Origin: Litoreibacter roseus | Lineage (GTDB): Bacteria; Pseudomonadota; Alphaproteobacteria; Rhodobacterales; Rhodobacteraceae | Direction: 5' to 3' | DNA length: 64,000 nucleotides | NCBI RefSeq assembly: GCF_009811795.1 | Contig: NZ_BLJE01000002.1 | Location: 868,001-932,000, forward strand | Shown: in pieces, positions 53,972 to 64,000 of the stretch | How positions within the stretch are numbered: the stretch's first letter is position 1 | Layout of the letters: every line of letters begins with the position of its first letter | Notes under the pieces: generated by a model | Told to the model about the DNA's origin: nothing | The model's input: only the letters and a program-made list of their open reading frames with translations | Database searches by the model: none | Translations under genes and position numbers: made by a program

Positions 53972-54439
53972 ATGTCACCGGGCGATCTGACGAAGGCGAG
54001 TGTCGAAACACCGGTTGGTCGCATAAGGGTCGAAGGGTCGGAGAGTATTACAAGCGTGGATTGGGGAGGACCGGTCTACGAGACCGACAATCCGACGTTG
54101 TCAGAGGCGGTCCGACAGATCACGGAGTACTTTGCGCGGGAACGCGTGGCTTTTGATTTACCCTTGGCGCCGCGCGGGTCCGCGTTTCAGCAGCAGTTTT
54201 ATGCTGCGCTTCAAGCCATTCCGTTTGGCGAGACCCGGACTTATGGCGACATCGCGCGCGAACTTGGCGTCTCAGCGCAGGCAATCGGCCAAGCGTGCGG
54301 TGCCAACCCCATTCCGATTTTGATCCCGTGTCACCGGGTTCTCGCCGCCACAAGTCTGGGTGGTTTTTCCGGGGCCGGCGGGGTGGAGGCGAAGGTCGCA
54401 CTGCTGAAGCACGAAGGCGCCGCCTCGCTGTTGATCTAG
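53972..54439 (+). CDS. ogt: Methylated-DNA-protein cysteine methyltransferase
   Basis: The 155-residue repair protein removes methyl groups from O6-methylguanine to its own Cys. The active site IPCHRVLAA is near residue 115, with the DNA-binding ETRTYGDIARELGVSAQAIGQACGANP helix-turn-helix before it. GAGAGGTG precedes the start. Its last 4 bp overlap the 3' end of pcs on the other strand. Confidence 0.93.
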   Translation: MSPGDLTKASVETPVGRIRVEGSESITSVDWGGPVYETDNPTLSEAVRQITEYFARERVAFDLPLAPRGSAFQQQFYAALQAIPFGETRTYGDIARELGVSAQAIGQACGANPIPILIPCHRVLAATSLGGFSGAGGVEAKVALLKHEGAASLLI

Positions 54440-55134
54440 GCGTTCTGACGTTCCGGGATCAATTGCTGTGCGATGCCAGCGAACAGAAGGTAGATTGATG
54501 TCACGACCAGACCCCAATGCGCCCAGCTTTGCGGGTCGAAATCAACCCAAGCCGCCCAACCCGCAAACCATGTCCACGCAAGAGCCATAGGCAGGCTGAC
54601 CGCGCGCCACCGCTTGGTTCGGACGGGATGAACGAACTTGAGCGGCAGAAACATTGCGACGGCCAGCACGGTGACAAGCGTCAGGATGACCCAGAAATTC
54701 GGCTCTAGCGCAAAGACGACGAGGGCCACCATGTTCCAGCAGCCAGGAAAGCCGGAAAAGGAATTATCCTTCGTTTTCATTCTGGTGTCTGCGAAATACA
54801 TCGCGCTGGCAAAGGTGATCACGATGATGACGAACCACCCCGTCCAGCCCTCGAACAGCCCCGACTGAAACAGCGCGAAAGCCGGAATGAAGACGTAGGT
54901 GAGGTAATCGATGATTAGATCCAGAAGCACACCATCAAAGGCTGGCGCATGGGTCTTCACGTTGTAGCGTCTGGCCAAAGGCCCATCGACGCCGTCGACT
55001 GCAAAGGCCACGACGAGCCAGAGGAACATCAATGCCCATTTCTCTTCTACGGCCGCCAACATGGCGAGCATCGCAAAGACCGCGCCGGTTGCGGTGAAAA
55101 GGTGAACGAACAGCGCTTTGAGTTGAATTGTCAT
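54436..55134 (-). CDS. pcs: Phosphatidylcholine synthase
   Basis: Pcs condenses CDP-diacylglycerol with choline in the inner membrane. The 232-residue protein has about eight helices and the CDP-alcohol phosphotransferase motif DGVDGPLARRYN...FDGVLLDLIID (spread over about residues 46-75). The start at ATG 55134 (MTIQLKALF) is favoured over 55218, whose 28 extra residues are Arg-rich and non-membrane. Phosphatidylcholine is a normal membrane lipid in this group. Confidence 0.9.
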   Translation of the reverse strand: MTIQLKALFVHLFTATGAVFAMLAMLAAVEEKWALMFLWLVVAFAVDGVDGPLARRYNVKTHAPAFDGVLLDLIIDYLTYVFIPAFALFQSGLFEGWTGWFVIIVITFASAMYFADTRMKTKDNSFSGFPGCWNMVALVVFALEPNFWVILTLVTVLAVAMFLPLKFVHPVRTKRWRAVSLPMALAWTWFAGWAAWVDFDPQSWAHWGLVVTSIYLLFAGIAQQLIPERQNA

Positions 55135-55261
55135 CGGCGTCTCATGCCGGAAGGCACTTCGGTATGTAAAGCGAAACCTTCGCCGGGATCGAGACGTCCT
55201 CGCATATGAAAATGCCACGCGCGGTCACACACGTGGCATCTGATCGTTCGGACCGTCTGGG

Positions 55262-55846
55262 TCAGTTCGAGATTCGAACCTCTTCGAGAGGGTAGGCCAG
55301 CATGTCCTGCGTTTCCCAAGCAGAGTGGCAGTCGTGACAGAAGCTTTGCTTCACCTTCATGACCTTGCCATTCGGTTGCACGCCCCCATAGAGCCAGTCG
55401 CCGGCATCAGGTGCCGCGCCCGTTTCGAGCTTTGTCATAGTGAAAAGAGGACCAACCCGCCCGGTTTGCTTCTTGGTTATCTTGATACTCTCTTTCGCGA
55501 GTACCGCGCCGACAGGCATTACGACGCCCTCTTCCTCAAACTTTAGATATTGCTCGGCTGCGATGTCGTTTGCGAATGTTTGCAGCAGGCGATTGCCGTG
55601 GGCGCCAGCAACGGCCGGTCGCGTGGATGTGACGGTCCAACTGCGGAAGGCTGTGCCGATTTCATGGCCCTCTTTGGCGTATCCCTCGGCCATCTTGCCT
55701 TCGATACACGCATAAAGCTCAGTGACATCCGCTTCGCCAAGATCGAAAGGATCAGCGGCATTCACGGTGCAATCCGCGGCTTGTGCCACGGCTGTGGTTG
55801 CAGCTGTCGCGATGATGGCAGCGGTAAAAAAACGACGAAAATTCAT
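55262..55846 (-). CDS. Cytochrome P460-family protein
   Basis: The 194-residue periplasmic protein has signal peptide FFTAAIIATAATTAVAQA. The single c-type heme site CHDCH is close to the C-terminus (about residue 170), and FRSWTVTSTRPAVAGAHGN near residue 68 is typical of the family. P460 cytochromes oxidise hydroxylamine or bind NO, but nothing nearby supports nitrogen metabolism. It is a single gene. Confidence 0.85.
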   Translation of the reverse strand: MNFRRFFTAAIIATAATTAVAQAADCTVNAADPFDLGEADVTELYACIEGKMAEGYAKEGHEIGTAFRSWTVTSTRPAVAGAHGNRLLQTFANDIAAEQYLKFEEEGVVMPVGAVLAKESIKITKKQTGRVGPLFTMTKLETGAAPDAGDWLYGGVQPNGKVMKVKQSFCHDCHSAWETQDMLAYPLEEVRISN

Positions 55847-55962
55847 AAAGATGCGGGCCTCCCGTTGGCATTACAGTATCCTTGGGTGGCATCCCCCGCG
55901 TGGCTTTTCCATTAAACTAAGTCTGACGAACTGACACAAAGGCGTGATGCCCCTTGGCCCAG

Positions 55963-56892
55963 TCAGACATTTTCGCCACGCGGATGGGCCTTGTTATAGA
56001 CCTCCATCAGCCGCGCAGTGTCCACCGCGGTATACGCTTGCGTGGTGGAGAGCGAGGCGTGGCCCAACAGGTCCTGGATCGTGCGTAAGTCACCACCGGC
56101 TTCAAGCAGATGGGTCGCAAAGGAATGGCGCATCGCGTGGGGTGTCGCGGTCGCGGGTAAACCAAGTTGAAGACGCGCGCGCTCCATTACCTTTTGAATT
56201 ACCCGCTGTGAAACCGGCCCGCCGCGTACCCCCCGAAAGACAAGATCTTGCGGGGCAAGCTCGAAGGGCAGGAGCTTTAGATAGCGATCAACAGCGGTGC
56301 GCGCGGGCGCAATCACGGGCACAACGCGCTCTTTCCGGCCTTTCCCCACGATACGCAACACATCCGCGATCGGCATCTCAGCCATGGTCAGGGATAACGC
56401 CTCTGATATGCGAAGACCGCAACCGTACAGCAGCGTGACCACCGCCATATCCCGCGCGGCGACCCAGTCTTCGGAGGTTTGCAGCCCGACCGTTTCGATC
56501 ATCGTTTTCGCAGCATCCGGATCAAGCGGGCGGGGTAGTTTTTTCTGAAACTTTGGGGCGCGGGCCGACAACACCGCTGTCGCGTCAAACCCATCGCGTT
56601 GGGAAAACCAGCGGAAGAAGGACTTCACGGCGGACAATCGGCGCGCCAGAGATCGCGGTTGGACGCCGCGTCTGCGCTCGTGCGCCATCCAGCCCCGCAT
56701 ATCGCTTTGACTGACCCTTGTCAGTGGCGCCACGCCTTGGGCTGCCCCGTGATGTTCCGTCAGGAACGCAATGAAATTGTAGACGTCGTTGCGATAGGCC
56801 TCGACCGTATGATCCGCGACATCATCAAGCGCTTTCAGGCGCATCAACCAATCCTGCGCCAGATCACGTGCCGCGGGCGATATCAGGTCCAT
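55963..56892 (-). CDS. xerC: Tyrosine recombinase XerC
   Basis: 309 residues from ATG 56892. There is an N-terminal SAM-like domain (1-110) and a catalytic domain with Arg in YGCGLRISEAL, Lys in GKGRKERVV, HAMRHSFATHLLEAGG, and the nucleophile Tyr in STTQAYTAVD. XerC with XerD resolves chromosome dimers at dif. The adjacent DUF484 gene supports the XerC rather than integrase assignment. Confidence 0.92.
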   Translation of the reverse strand: MDLISPAARDLAQDWLMRLKALDDVADHTVEAYRNDVYNFIAFLTEHHGAAQGVAPLTRVSQSDMRGWMAHERRRGVQPRSLARRLSAVKSFFRWFSQRDGFDATAVLSARAPKFQKKLPRPLDPDAAKTMIETVGLQTSEDWVAARDMAVVTLLYGCGLRISEALSLTMAEMPIADVLRIVGKGRKERVVPVIAPARTAVDRYLKLLPFELAPQDLVFRGVRGGPVSQRVIQKVMERARLQLGLPATATPHAMRHSFATHLLEAGGDLRTIQDLLGHASLSTTQAYTAVDTARLMEVYNKAHPRGENV

Positions 56893-56896
56893 CGCG

Positions 56897-57598
56897 TCAG
56901 GCCAGATGCCGCCGGATCGAGCGCTCGAACACGCCACCAAAGAACGACAGAAGATCCGTGCCCTGGCTTGGACGGAACTGATGCGGGTTCTCGGATCCCA
57001 TCACCAGAAGGCCCGGCAAACGGCCGTTCCCCAGATCAAGGCGAATGAGCGCTTCAGATTTGATGAACGGGGCCTGATCGCCGTAAACCTCGGGCGAAGC
57101 GGGAGAGACTTGCCTCAGCGTGACGGGACGAACTGCGATATCACGCCCCGCGGTGATGTAATGATCCACCACACCCGGACCAACCGCACGCAACACCTCA
57201 TCAAAGCCTACGGATGGCCCAAGCGGATCGCGGCTTTCAAGGATCAGGCGGACGGCTGTCACTTTCAGGGCTTCGGGTAACTCGGTCGCCAGACTTTTAA
57301 GAAAGCTGGGAAAATCCACCGGATCCAGCACCCGAAGGGCTGCGTTGTGGACCAGATTTGTCCCTGCGAGATTGTCGTAAGCTGCTGCGATAACCGCCTT
57401 GTGTGTCTCTTCAAGACGATCAAGGCGGGCTTCGAGGCGCTCCATCGCGATGCCGCGCAAATCGACGATATTGCTGCCGTGGGTCCGTTCGTTGGCGTCA
57501 ATCAGCGCACGCATCACATCCTGATCTTCCAGGACAACTTCGGGTTCGGACAGTATAGAGGCGCGCACGGTGTCGCGCACATCTGCTTTGGTGCTCAT
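56897..57598 (-). CDS. DUF484-family protein
   Basis: The 233-residue protein has a helical N-terminus (ERLEARLDRLEETHK near residue 50) and a GAF-like C-terminal domain ending in LLSFFGGVFERSIRRHL, the hallmark end of DUF484. The function is unknown; the gene usually precedes xerC, as here with a 4-bp gap, so the two are co-transcribed. Confidence 0.9.
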   Translation of the reverse strand: MSTKADVRDTVRASILSEPEVVLEDQDVMRALIDANERTHGSNIVDLRGIAMERLEARLDRLEETHKAVIAAAYDNLAGTNLVHNAALRVLDPVDFPSFLKSLATELPEALKVTAVRLILESRDPLGPSVGFDEVLRAVGPGVVDHYITAGRDIAVRPVTLRQVSPASPEVYGDQAPFIKSEALIRLDLGNGRLPGLLVMGSENPHQFRPSQGTDLLSFFGGVFERSIRRHLA

Positions 57599-57668
57599 GC
57601 CTGTATTCCTTTTTTCTTTTTCCTATAGCGGAAAGAAAATCGGATTTCACCAGCAGAGTTCTAGAAAG

Positions 57669-58820
57669 CTAGGAAACGGCCTGAGGGGTTGCGCAAAGCG
57701 CACGGGCGATCACACGTTCCTCGTCGGTTGGGATAACCAACACGCGGGTGTCGCCCGTTCCTATTTCCTCACGGTTTTCGCGATTGGCCGCCTCGTCGAT
57801 GGCAATCCCCATGAAGCCAAGCGCCTCTGTGGCGCGGGCGCGGATCAGGCGCGAATTCTCGCCGATGCCCCCGGTGAAAACCAGACCGTCGATCCCGCCC
57901 AGACTTGCCGCCATTGCGCCGATCTCGCGCTGCAGCCGGAACACGTAGTAGTCGATGGCTTGGGCTGCCTCGGGCGCGTCGGAGGCTTCAAGGGTGCGCA
58001 TATCGCTTGTGAGACCGGACAGGCCAAGTATGCCGCTTTCCCGGTAAAGCAATGTGGTCAGTTCAGCGGCACTCATCCCGCGCTGATCCATGAGATAAAG
58101 TAATACACCAGGATCAAGCTGGCCCGAGCGGGTTCCCATCGGCAGCCCGTCAAGCGCGGAAAAGCCCATGGTTGAAGCGAGGCTTTTCCCTTCCTTGATC
58201 GCACAGATGGACGCCCCGTTTCCTAGATGTGCCACGACAAGGCGACCTTTGGTGAGGTTGGGGTGCCGTTCAGCGAGAACGCCCGTGATGTAGTCATAGC
58301 TCAGCCCGTGGAAGCCATAGCGTCGGACACCTTCCCGGTAAAACCGACGGGGCAGGGCAAAGGTGTCGTTCACCCACGGATGGCCGCGGTGGAAGGACGT
58401 GTCAAAGCATCCCATCTGAACCGCATCCGGGAATGTTGCGATGGCTGCATCCACGCAAGTAAGATTATGCGGCTGATGGAGCGGTGCCAGAGGCGCCAAA
58501 AGGCGGAGTTTTACCAGCACCGCCTCGGTCAGAACTGTGGGTCCCAAAAAATCGGTACCACCATGCGCGATCCGGTGACCAACGCCCGTAATGGCCTCGC
58601 CACCTATGTGGTCCCAGACCGTTGTCAAAATCTCGTCGAGGGCGCGGGTGTGGTCCGTCATACCCAGAGGGCGATCATCCTCGCCGTCTATGACCATCCG
58701 CGCGTCGGGGCCAAGTCGTTCCACTTGGCCCGCGATGATGAGATCCGGCTCGTCTGCCTTGCGGTAGACCCCGAACTTCAACGAAGACGACCCCGCGTTC
58801 AGTGTCAGAAGCAATGCCAC
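57669..58820 (-). CDS. ackA: Acetate kinase
   Basis: The 383-residue enzyme interconverts acetate and acetyl phosphate with ATP. It has LTLNAGSSSLKFGVY at the start, GHRIAHGG, FDTSFHRG, VAHLGNGASICA and the late VFTGGIGENS. No pta gene is next to it, so acetyl phosphate must come from a phosphotransacetylase or phosphoketolase encoded elsewhere. Confidence 0.95.
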   Translation of the reverse strand: MALLLTLNAGSSSLKFGVYRKADEPDLIIAGQVERLGPDARMVIDGEDDRPLGMTDHTRALDEILTTVWDHIGGEAITGVGHRIAHGGTDFLGPTVLTEAVLVKLRLLAPLAPLHQPHNLTCVDAAIATFPDAVQMGCFDTSFHRGHPWVNDTFALPRRFYREGVRRYGFHGLSYDYITGVLAERHPNLTKGRLVVAHLGNGASICAIKEGKSLASTMGFSALDGLPMGTRSGQLDPGVLLYLMDQRGMSAAELTTLLYRESGILGLSGLTSDMRTLEASDAPEAAQAIDYYVFRLQREIGAMAASLGGIDGLVFTGGIGENSRLIRARATEALGFMGIAIDEAANRENREEIGTGDTRVLVIPTDEERVIARALCATPQAVS

Positions 58821-58858
58821 TTCGCAATCCTTTGCAATTGTTTGGCGGGAACCGCCGC

Positions 58859-59512
58859 TTACAAGATCTTCTGACCAGTTTTTTCCCAGTCTTTCAGGAA
58901 CGCGGCCAAGCCCTTGTCGGTCAGAACGTGATCCGCCATTTTCTTGATAACTGCGGGTGGCGCCGTGGCGACATCCGCACCAATCTTGGCTGCGTCCGAC
59001 ATGTGGTTTACAGAGCGGATCGAGGCTGCGAGAATTTCCGTCTCGAACCCGTAATTGTCATAGATTTCCCGGATATCCGCGATCAGCTCCATGCCATCGA
59101 GATTGAGGTCATCAAGCCGCCCGATGAAGGGCGAGATAAAGCTTGCCCCCGCCTTGGCGGCCAAGAGGGCCTGGTTTGCGGTGAAGCATAATGTGACGTT
59201 CACCATCCGGCCTTCATTGGTCAGCGTGTTGCACGCCTTGAGACCGGCCCATGTCAGCGGCACTTTCACTGCGATGTTGTTCGCGATTTTCGCGAGCTTG
59301 CGGCCTTCCTCAATCATCGCATCGGCTTCGGTGGCGACGACCTCTGCCGAGACCGGACCATCGACCAGATCACAGATCTCCTTGGTCACTTCGAGGATGT
59401 CGCGGCCCGATTTCATGATCAGCGACGGGTTTGTGGTGACGCCGTCGACCATTCCCAGATCATTCAGTTCTGCAATCTCGTCAATTTCGGCAGTATCTAC
59501 GAAGAATTTCAT
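58859..59512 (-). CDS. fsa: Fructose-6-phosphate aldolase/transaldolase
   Basis: 217 residues from ATG 59512. This is the short class: [21 protein letters not shown], Schiff-base Lys83 in IAVKVPLTW, and [11 protein letters not shown]. It may act as a transaldolase in the pentose phosphate pathway; the short family is split between the two activities. The longer frame upstream (to 59593) overlaps priA and is not coding. Confidence 0.92.
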   Translation of the reverse strand: MKFFVDTAEIDEIAELNDLGMVDGVTTNPSLIMKSGRDILEVTKEICDLVDGPVSAEVVATEADAMIEEGRKLAKIANNIAVKVPLTWAGLKACNTLTNEGRMVNVTLCFTANQALLAAKAGASFISPFIGRLDDLNLDGMELIADIREIYDNYGFETEILAASIRSVNHMSDAAKIGADVATAPPAVIKKMADHVLTDKGLAAFLKDWEKTGQKIL

Positions 59513-59572
59513 GGCGGCACCCTCCAAATTGGTTCGCCGTCCGTCTACCCCATGTGGTGCGGGGCCGGAAGG

Positions 59573-61756
59573 GTGAGTGACGGTTTTTTCCATGAGGGCG
59601 ACCTGGTCGGGGTTCTGACAACGCAGCCGCTTGATCGTTTACTTGACTACAAGGCACCCGAAGGCGGATGCCAGATTGGTGCCTATGTCGAGGTGCCTCT
59701 GGGGCCACGCAAGGTTCTGGGCGTTGTCTGGGGCGACGGGCGCGGCGACTGGGACATCTCGAAAGTGCGCAGCGTGATCCGCGTTCTGGACGCCCCGCCC
59801 ATGCGGGCTGAGATGCAAGAGTTTCTGGCCAAAGCAGGCGCCTACACGCTGACGCCTATGACTGCCATGTTGCGGTTGGCAACCCGGGCGCCTGGGCTGA
59901 GTGATCCGCCGTCCATGCGCAAGATCTATCGGTACGGTACAGGTCAGGTCGACCGTATGACACCGGCCCGCCAAAAGGTGTTGGCCGTGTTGGAGGAATA
60001 CGGCGGTTTAGCCTTTACCCTGAAGGAACTGGCGGAACAGGCGGGTGTCGGCACGTCAGTCGTTAAAGGATTGGTCTCGCAAGGCGCGGTTCGCGAAGAA
60101 GACAGCCCCCGTGATTTGCCGTTTCCCCGGCTGGATCCCGGCTTGCCCGGCAAAGCGCTGAACGCAGATCAGGCGGCGGCGGTTGAGACATTGAACACCG
60201 GTGAAGGCTACGCAACGACGCTTTTGAAAGGCGTCACAGGCTCAGGCAAGACAGAGGTTTACCTCGAAGCCGTCGCAGCCTGTTTGAAACAGGGCCGACA
60301 GGCCCTCGTGCTTTTGCCCGAAATTGCCCTGACGAGCGAATTTCTGACGCGGGTCGAGGCGCGGTTTGGGGCGCGTCCTGCGGAATGGCACTCCGGTGTT
60401 ACGATGACGGAACGCCGCCGCGTTTGGAAAATGGTGGGCCAAGGTGAGGCCCAGTTTGTCGTGGGCGCGCGGTCCGCGCTGTTTCTGCCATATCGGGATT
60501 TGGGCCTGATCGTTGTGGATGAAGAACACGACACGTCCTACAAACAAGAGGACGGCGTGCTCTACAATGCGCGCGATATGGCCGTTCTGAGGGCCTCGCT
60601 GTGCGGGGCGAAGGTGGTGCTGGCCTCCGCGACACCAAGCCTTGAAAGCTGGGCCAATGCAGAAGCAGGGAAGTACCGCCGCGTCGAGCTAAAGACCCGC
60701 TTTGGCAGCGCTGTCATGCCAGATATGCGCGCCATTGACATGCGGGTCGAGGATTTGCCGGGCGGGCGTTGGGTGTCGCCGACCCTGCAAGGTGAGATCG
60801 CGGCGCGGATCGAGCGGGGCGAGCAATCGCTGATCTTCCTCAACCGTCGGGGGTATGCACCGGTCACCTTGTGTCGGGCCTGTGGCAATCAGATCGGATG
60901 CGATCACTGTGACGCCCGGATGGTCGAGCACCGCTTTCTCAAGCGCCTGATGTGCCATCAATGCGGGGAGACAAAGCCGATCCCGACCACATGCCCCAGT
61001 TGCGAGGCCGAGGATCGTCTGGCCCCCATCGGGCCCGGGGTGGAGCGGATGGGCGAGGAAGTTTCTGCTCTCTTCCCAGACGCGAGGGTCGCCGTGCTGT
61101 CGTCGGATCTCTATGGCACCGCGCGACAATTAAAGGCGCAGATTGAAGCCATCGCGGATGGAGCCGCGGATGTAATCATCGGCACACAACTGGTGGCGAA
61201 GGGGCATAATTTTCCGCTGCTGACGCTTGTAGGGGTAATCGATGCCGATCTTGGCCTGCAGGGGTCGGACCTTCGGGCGGCGGAGCGCACGTTTCAGTTG
61301 ATGCGACAGGTTGCCGGTCGCGCGGGGCGAGCCGAGAAACCTGGCTTGGCCCTACTGCAAACCTTTCAACCGGAGCATCCCGTTATCCGCGCGATCCTAA
61401 GCGGTGACGAAGAAGGTTTCTGGCGCGCAGAAGCCGCTGAACGAGAAGAGGCCGGCGTTCCGCCCTTCGGGCGCATGGCTGGAATTGTTCTGTCCGGACC
61501 AGAGGTCGGTGCGGTCTTTGACCTAGGCAATCATCTCGCGCGTAACGATGCGCCCCTCCGCCGGGTCGGCGCGCAGGTGTTTGGCCCTGCGCCTGCGCCT
61601 ATTGCCCGGATTAGAGGCCGCCACAGAGTCAGACTTTTGGTCAAGGCGCCCAAGGGCGTGGCGCTTCAACAAGCGCTTGCTGACTGGACACGCCCGCTCA
61701 AGCTGAAAGGGGATCTCCGATTGAGCATCGATATCGACCCTCAAACATTCTTCTGA
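59573..61756 (+). CDS. priA: Primosomal protein N' (PriA helicase)
   Basis: About 727 residues from GTG 59573, which follows GGAAGG closely; ATG 59552 is an alternative. The helicase core has [11 protein letters not shown] near residue 223, [12 protein letters not shown] near 316 and the zinc-binding Cys pairs (CRACG, CDHC, CHQCG, CPSC) around 435-485. PriA restarts stalled replication forks. It is divergent from fsa. Confidence 0.95.
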   Translation: MSDGFFHEGDLVGVLTTQPLDRLLDYKAPEGGCQIGAYVEVPLGPRKVLGVVWGDGRGDWDISKVRSVIRVLDAPPMRAEMQEFLAKAGAYTLTPMTAMLRLATRAPGLSDPPSMRKIYRYGTGQVDRMTPARQKVLAVLEEYGGLAFTLKELAEQAGVGTSVVKGLVSQGAVREEDSPRDLPFPRLDPGLPGKALNADQAAAVETLNTGEGYATTLLKGVTGSGKTEVYLEAVAACLKQGRQALVLLPEIALTSEFLTRVEARFGARPAEWHSGVTMTERRRVWKMVGQGEAQFVVGARSALFLPYRDLGLIVVDEEHDTSYKQEDGVLYNARDMAVLRASLCGAKVVLASATPSLESWANAEAGKYRRVELKTRFGSAVMPDMRAIDMRVEDLPGGRWVSPTLQGEIAARIERGEQSLIFLNRRGYAPVTLCRACGNQIGCDHCDARMVEHRFLKRLMCHQCGETKPIPTTCPSCEAEDRLAPIGPGVERMGEEVSALFPDARVAVLSSDLYGTARQLKAQIEAIADGAADVIIGTQLVAKGHNFPLLTLVGVIDADLGLQGSDLRAAERTFQLMRQVAGRAGRAEKPGLALLQTFQPEHPVIRAILSGDEEGFWRAEAAEREEAGVPPFGRMAGIVLSGPEVGAVFDLGNHLARNDAPLRRVGAQVFGPAPAPIARIRGRHRVRLLVKAPKGVALQQALADWTRPLKLKGDLRLSIDIDPQTFF

Positions 61757-61875
61757 TCCTCGACGTCAATATGTACAATACAGTCAGTCATATCTGCCTG
61801 CGGTAGTGTGCGGCCTTTCATTCGCCAAGTCCGGTCGCTAGAACGAGCCAGAACGTTCGCAAGGGATCACCGGCC

Positions 61876-62970
61876 ATGACCATCTATCCGCAGCCTGGAA
61901 TTATGGATATTTCGCTGTATCAGGGTGGTGCGGGTCATATCGAGGGGGTGTCTGACGTCGTCAAACTCTCCTCCAACGAAAACCCTCTTGGTCCCAGTCC
62001 CCGTGCGTCTGATGCACTTCGGCAGGCCGCTGGTATGTTGCATCTCTACCCCTCGACCACACATGACGACTTACGCACGGCCATAGGCAATGTTCATGAG
62101 ATGGATCCCGAGCAGATCATTTGCGGTGTCGGCTCCGACGAGATCATTTCCTTTCTGTGCTATGCCTTTGCAGGGCCGGGCGACGAGGTGCTCTATACCG
62201 AGCATGGGTTTGCGATGTACCGGATCTCCGCGCTGGCGGCGGGCGCGACGCCTGTCGTGGCACCTGAGACAGACCGGACCGCGGATGTCGACGCTATCCT
62301 TGACGCTTGCACGTCCGCGACGCGGCTGGTCTTCATTGCCAACCCGAACAATCCGACAGGTACGATGATTTCGGAAGAGGACATAGAGCGCCTCGCAGAT
62401 AACCTGCCCGACGAGGTGCTCTTGGTGTTGGATGGGGCCTATGCCGAATACGTCGAAGGTTACGACGGCGGGAAGAGCATTATCGACGCGCGCGAAAATG
62501 TCTTCATGACGCGCACCTTCTCAAAAATTTATGGACTGGGCGGTTTGCGGGTCGGCTGGGGTTATGGACCGCAGAACATCATCGATGTGCTGAACCGCAT
62601 CAGAGGTCCATTCAACCTGTCTTCCCCCGCATTGGTCGCAGCCGAAGCTGCCATGCGCGATCAGGCCTATATCGCGCGCTGTCGGTCCGAAAATCTGCGC
62701 CTGCGAGCAATGATGTCGGAGGAGTTTGCGCGGATCGGGATCGTGTGTGACCCCTCCTTTGCGAACTTTCTACTGCCTCGGTTCGACAGCGAAGAGATGG
62801 CTGAAGGTTGCGACGCGTATCTCAAAACGCGTGGGGTGATCGTGCGCAAAGTCGGCGGATACGGTCTGCCCCATTGCCTGCGGGTGACAATTGGGGATGA
62901 GTTGGGCTGCAAGCGCGCGATCCGCGGCATAGAGGCGTATCTCGCTGGAAAGCGGAGCTTGCCTGCATGA
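61876..62970 (+). CDS. hisC: Histidinol-phosphate aminotransferase
   Basis: This 364-residue class I/II PLP enzyme has [13 protein letters not shown] near residue 33, ANPNNPTG near 155, the Schiff-base Lys in [17 protein letters not shown] near 216, and a late LRVTIG. Standing directly before tyrC, it may transaminate prephenate or phenylpyruvate as well as histidinol phosphate; hisC-tyrC pairs are common in this order. Confidence 0.95.
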   Translation: MTIYPQPGIMDISLYQGGAGHIEGVSDVVKLSSNENPLGPSPRASDALRQAAGMLHLYPSTTHDDLRTAIGNVHEMDPEQIICGVGSDEIISFLCYAFAGPGDEVLYTEHGFAMYRISALAAGATPVVAPETDRTADVDAILDACTSATRLVFIANPNNPTGTMISEEDIERLADNLPDEVLLVLDGAYAEYVEGYDGGKSIIDARENVFMTRTFSKIYGLGGLRVGWGYGPQNIIDVLNRIRGPFNLSSPALVAAEAAMRDQAYIARCRSENLRLRAMMSEEFARIGIVCDPSFANFLLPRFDSEEMAEGCDAYLKTRGVIVRKVGGYGLPHCLRVTIGDELGCKRAIRGIEAYLAGKRSLPA

Positions 62971-63884
62971 GCCAAATCTACGAACGGGTCGCACTGATCG
63001 GCCTGGGTCTCATTGCGTCCTCCATTGCGCACGCCGCGCGGCGCGCCGGTGTGGCAGGTGAAATCGTTGGCTACGCGCGTTCTGCAGAGACGCGTGGGAT
63101 CGCCCGCGAAATCGAACTGTGTGATCGGATCACCGAGACGATGCAAGACGCAGTCGAAGGCGCTGATCTGGTCATTTTATGTGTACCCGTCGGTGTTATG
63201 GGTGATGTTGCGAAAGAGATTGCCCCCCACTTGGCAGACGGAGCGACGGTTTCAGATGTGGGCTCTACAAAGCGTGCGGTGATTGCTGCTGTTCAACCGC
63301 ATATGCCCGGTCACATTCATTTCATCCCGGCACATCCCGTTGCTGGAACGGAGCAGTCGGGCCCGCGCTCGGGTTTCGAGACATTGTTTGACAACCGTTG
63401 GTGTCTTTTGACGCCGCTGCCAGATACGTCTGACGCGAAGCTCGAGACGTTCACGCAGTTCTGGCGAGCGTTGGGGTCTAACGTGGATTTCATGGATCCC
63501 GATCACCACGATCTTGTCTTGGCCGTCACGTCCCATGCGCCACATTTGATCGCCTATACAATGGTCGGCGTAGCAGACGATCTCAGCCGGGTGACTGACA
63601 GTGAGGTCGTGAAGTATTCCGCCGCCGGGTTTCGAGACTTCACGCGGATCGCTGCATCTGATCCGACCATGTGGCGCGATGTGTTTCTGACCAACAAGGA
63701 TGCAACGCTCGAAATTCTAGGTCGGTTTACGGAAGAGCTTTTCGCACTTCAACGCGCCATCAGAACCGGGGATGGTGAGCATCTACATGATTATTTCACC
63801 CGAACCCGTGCAATCCGTCGCGGCGTCATCGAAGCGGGTCAAGACACGGACGCACCTGATTTTGGACGCGGTGGACCTAACTGA
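62967..63884 (+). CDS. tyrC: Prephenate/arogenate dehydrogenase
   Basis: The 305-residue enzyme overlaps hisC by 4 bp (ATGA). NAD-binding [10 protein letters not shown] is at residues 12-21; [25 protein letters not shown] and [12 protein letters not shown] are the substrate-domain motifs. It makes 4-hydroxyphenylpyruvate or tyrosine. Together with the chorismate mutase encoded at 7443 it would complete the tyrosine branch. Confidence 0.94.
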   Translation: MSQIYERVALIGLGLIASSIAHAARRAGVAGEIVGYARSAETRGIAREIELCDRITETMQDAVEGADLVILCVPVGVMGDVAKEIAPHLADGATVSDVGSTKRAVIAAVQPHMPGHIHFIPAHPVAGTEQSGPRSGFETLFDNRWCLLTPLPDTSDAKLETFTQFWRALGSNVDFMDPDHHDLVLAVTSHAPHLIAYTMVGVADDLSRVTDSEVVKYSAAGFRDFTRIAASDPTMWRDVFLTNKDATLEILGRFTEELFALQRAIRTGDGEHLHDYFTRTRAIRRGVIEAGQDTDAPDFGRGGPN

Positions 63885-63885
63885 G

Positions 63886-64000
63886 ATGCGAAGTCTGATG
63901 GTCGTCGCGCTGTTTCTTTCTTGCTTGCCAACTTGGGGCAGCGCTGGCGCGCCGGACACATCTATCCGACCTCTTGAGCGGCCGGCCGTCCGGATCATCA
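63886..64000 (+). CDS. N-terminus of a secreted protein, cut by the window edge
   Basis: ATG 63886 begins one base after the tyrC stop. The 38 visible residues have a signal peptide (MRSLMVVALFLSCLPTWGSAGA) and a Pro/Arg-rich start (SIRPLERP). In related genomes I recall an extensin-like gene here, but the fragment cannot confirm that. Confidence 0.55.
   Translation, partial: MRSLMVVALFLSCLPTWGSAGAPDTSIRPLERPAVRII

Noticed and set aside
55262-55300. A GATTCGAACCTC motif that looks like a tRNA T-loop on the minus strand
   Set aside because: It encodes the last residues of the P460 protein (EEVRISN), and no acceptor, D or anticodon arms surround it.

Overview
The window is chromosomal DNA of an alphaproteobacterium, most likely a marine member of the Rhodobacterales (Roseobacter group). 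The evidence is: F0 ATP synthase genes in an operon of their own (atpI-atpB-atpE-atpF'-atpF, without the F1 genes), the cell-division positioner MipZ, a long ffh-to-rpmE translation operon, a VPLPA-CTERM protein, phosphatidylcholine synthase, a bacterial ALDH16-type double aldehyde dehydrogenase, and DUF1523/DUF6638-like families that I know from this order. No tRNA, rRNA, CRISPR array, transposase or phage gene was found.

Layout. 1-3.4 kb: tail of a membrane protein, a LysR regulator divergent from an mhqO-mhqD-like quinone detoxification pair, and a small membrane protein. 3.4-10.2 kb (minus strand): mipZ, then an eleven-gene operon read right to left (ffh, NIPSNAP protein, GNAT, chorismate mutase, rpsP, EVE protein, a 49-residue small gene, rimM, trmD, rplS, rpmE) closed by a rho-independent terminator. 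10.3-13.8 kb: DoxX, azoR divergent from a second LysR gene and an EamA exporter, a 24-residue membrane microprotein, and an ArsR regulator with a palindromic operator. 14.0-16.6 kb: the F0 operon with its own promoter and terminator. 16.6-19.5 kb: an AT-richer accessory segment with a VOC protein, orphan genes and two families of imperfect direct repeats. 19.5-24.8 kb: a FAD monooxygenase, a small membrane protein, an ECF sigma factor with a co-transcribed membrane VWA protein, and an alpha/beta hydrolase. 24.9-25.8 kb: a secreted orphan and a non-coding gap.

25.8-32.8 kb holds the most unusual block. Eight same-strand genes, five of them joined by 4-nt stop/start overlaps, encode a TelA-like coiled-coil protein, a AAA+ ATPase whose Walker B reads IDDID, two large uncharacterised proteins, three tiny membrane proteins and a DUF1523 membrane protein. 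An inverted repeat lies just upstream. I read it as one envelope-associated AAA+ machine of unknown function.

32.8-64 kb is mainly housekeeping with some signalling genes: ALDH16-type aldehyde dehydrogenase with deoC, rpe, a YadGH-like ABC exporter, a secreted esterase, a CheB-CheR-PAS hybrid without a kinase domain, a tandem SnoaL protein with truA, ycjX-ycjF, a cyclic-nucleotide-binding/thioredoxin-reductase-like fusion that lacks its redox cysteine pair, a VPLPA-CTERM protein, ileS, ogt, pcs, a cytochrome P460, xerC with a DUF484 gene, ackA, a fructose-6-phosphate aldolase-type transaldolase, priA, hisC-tyrC and the start of a secreted protein cut by the window edge.
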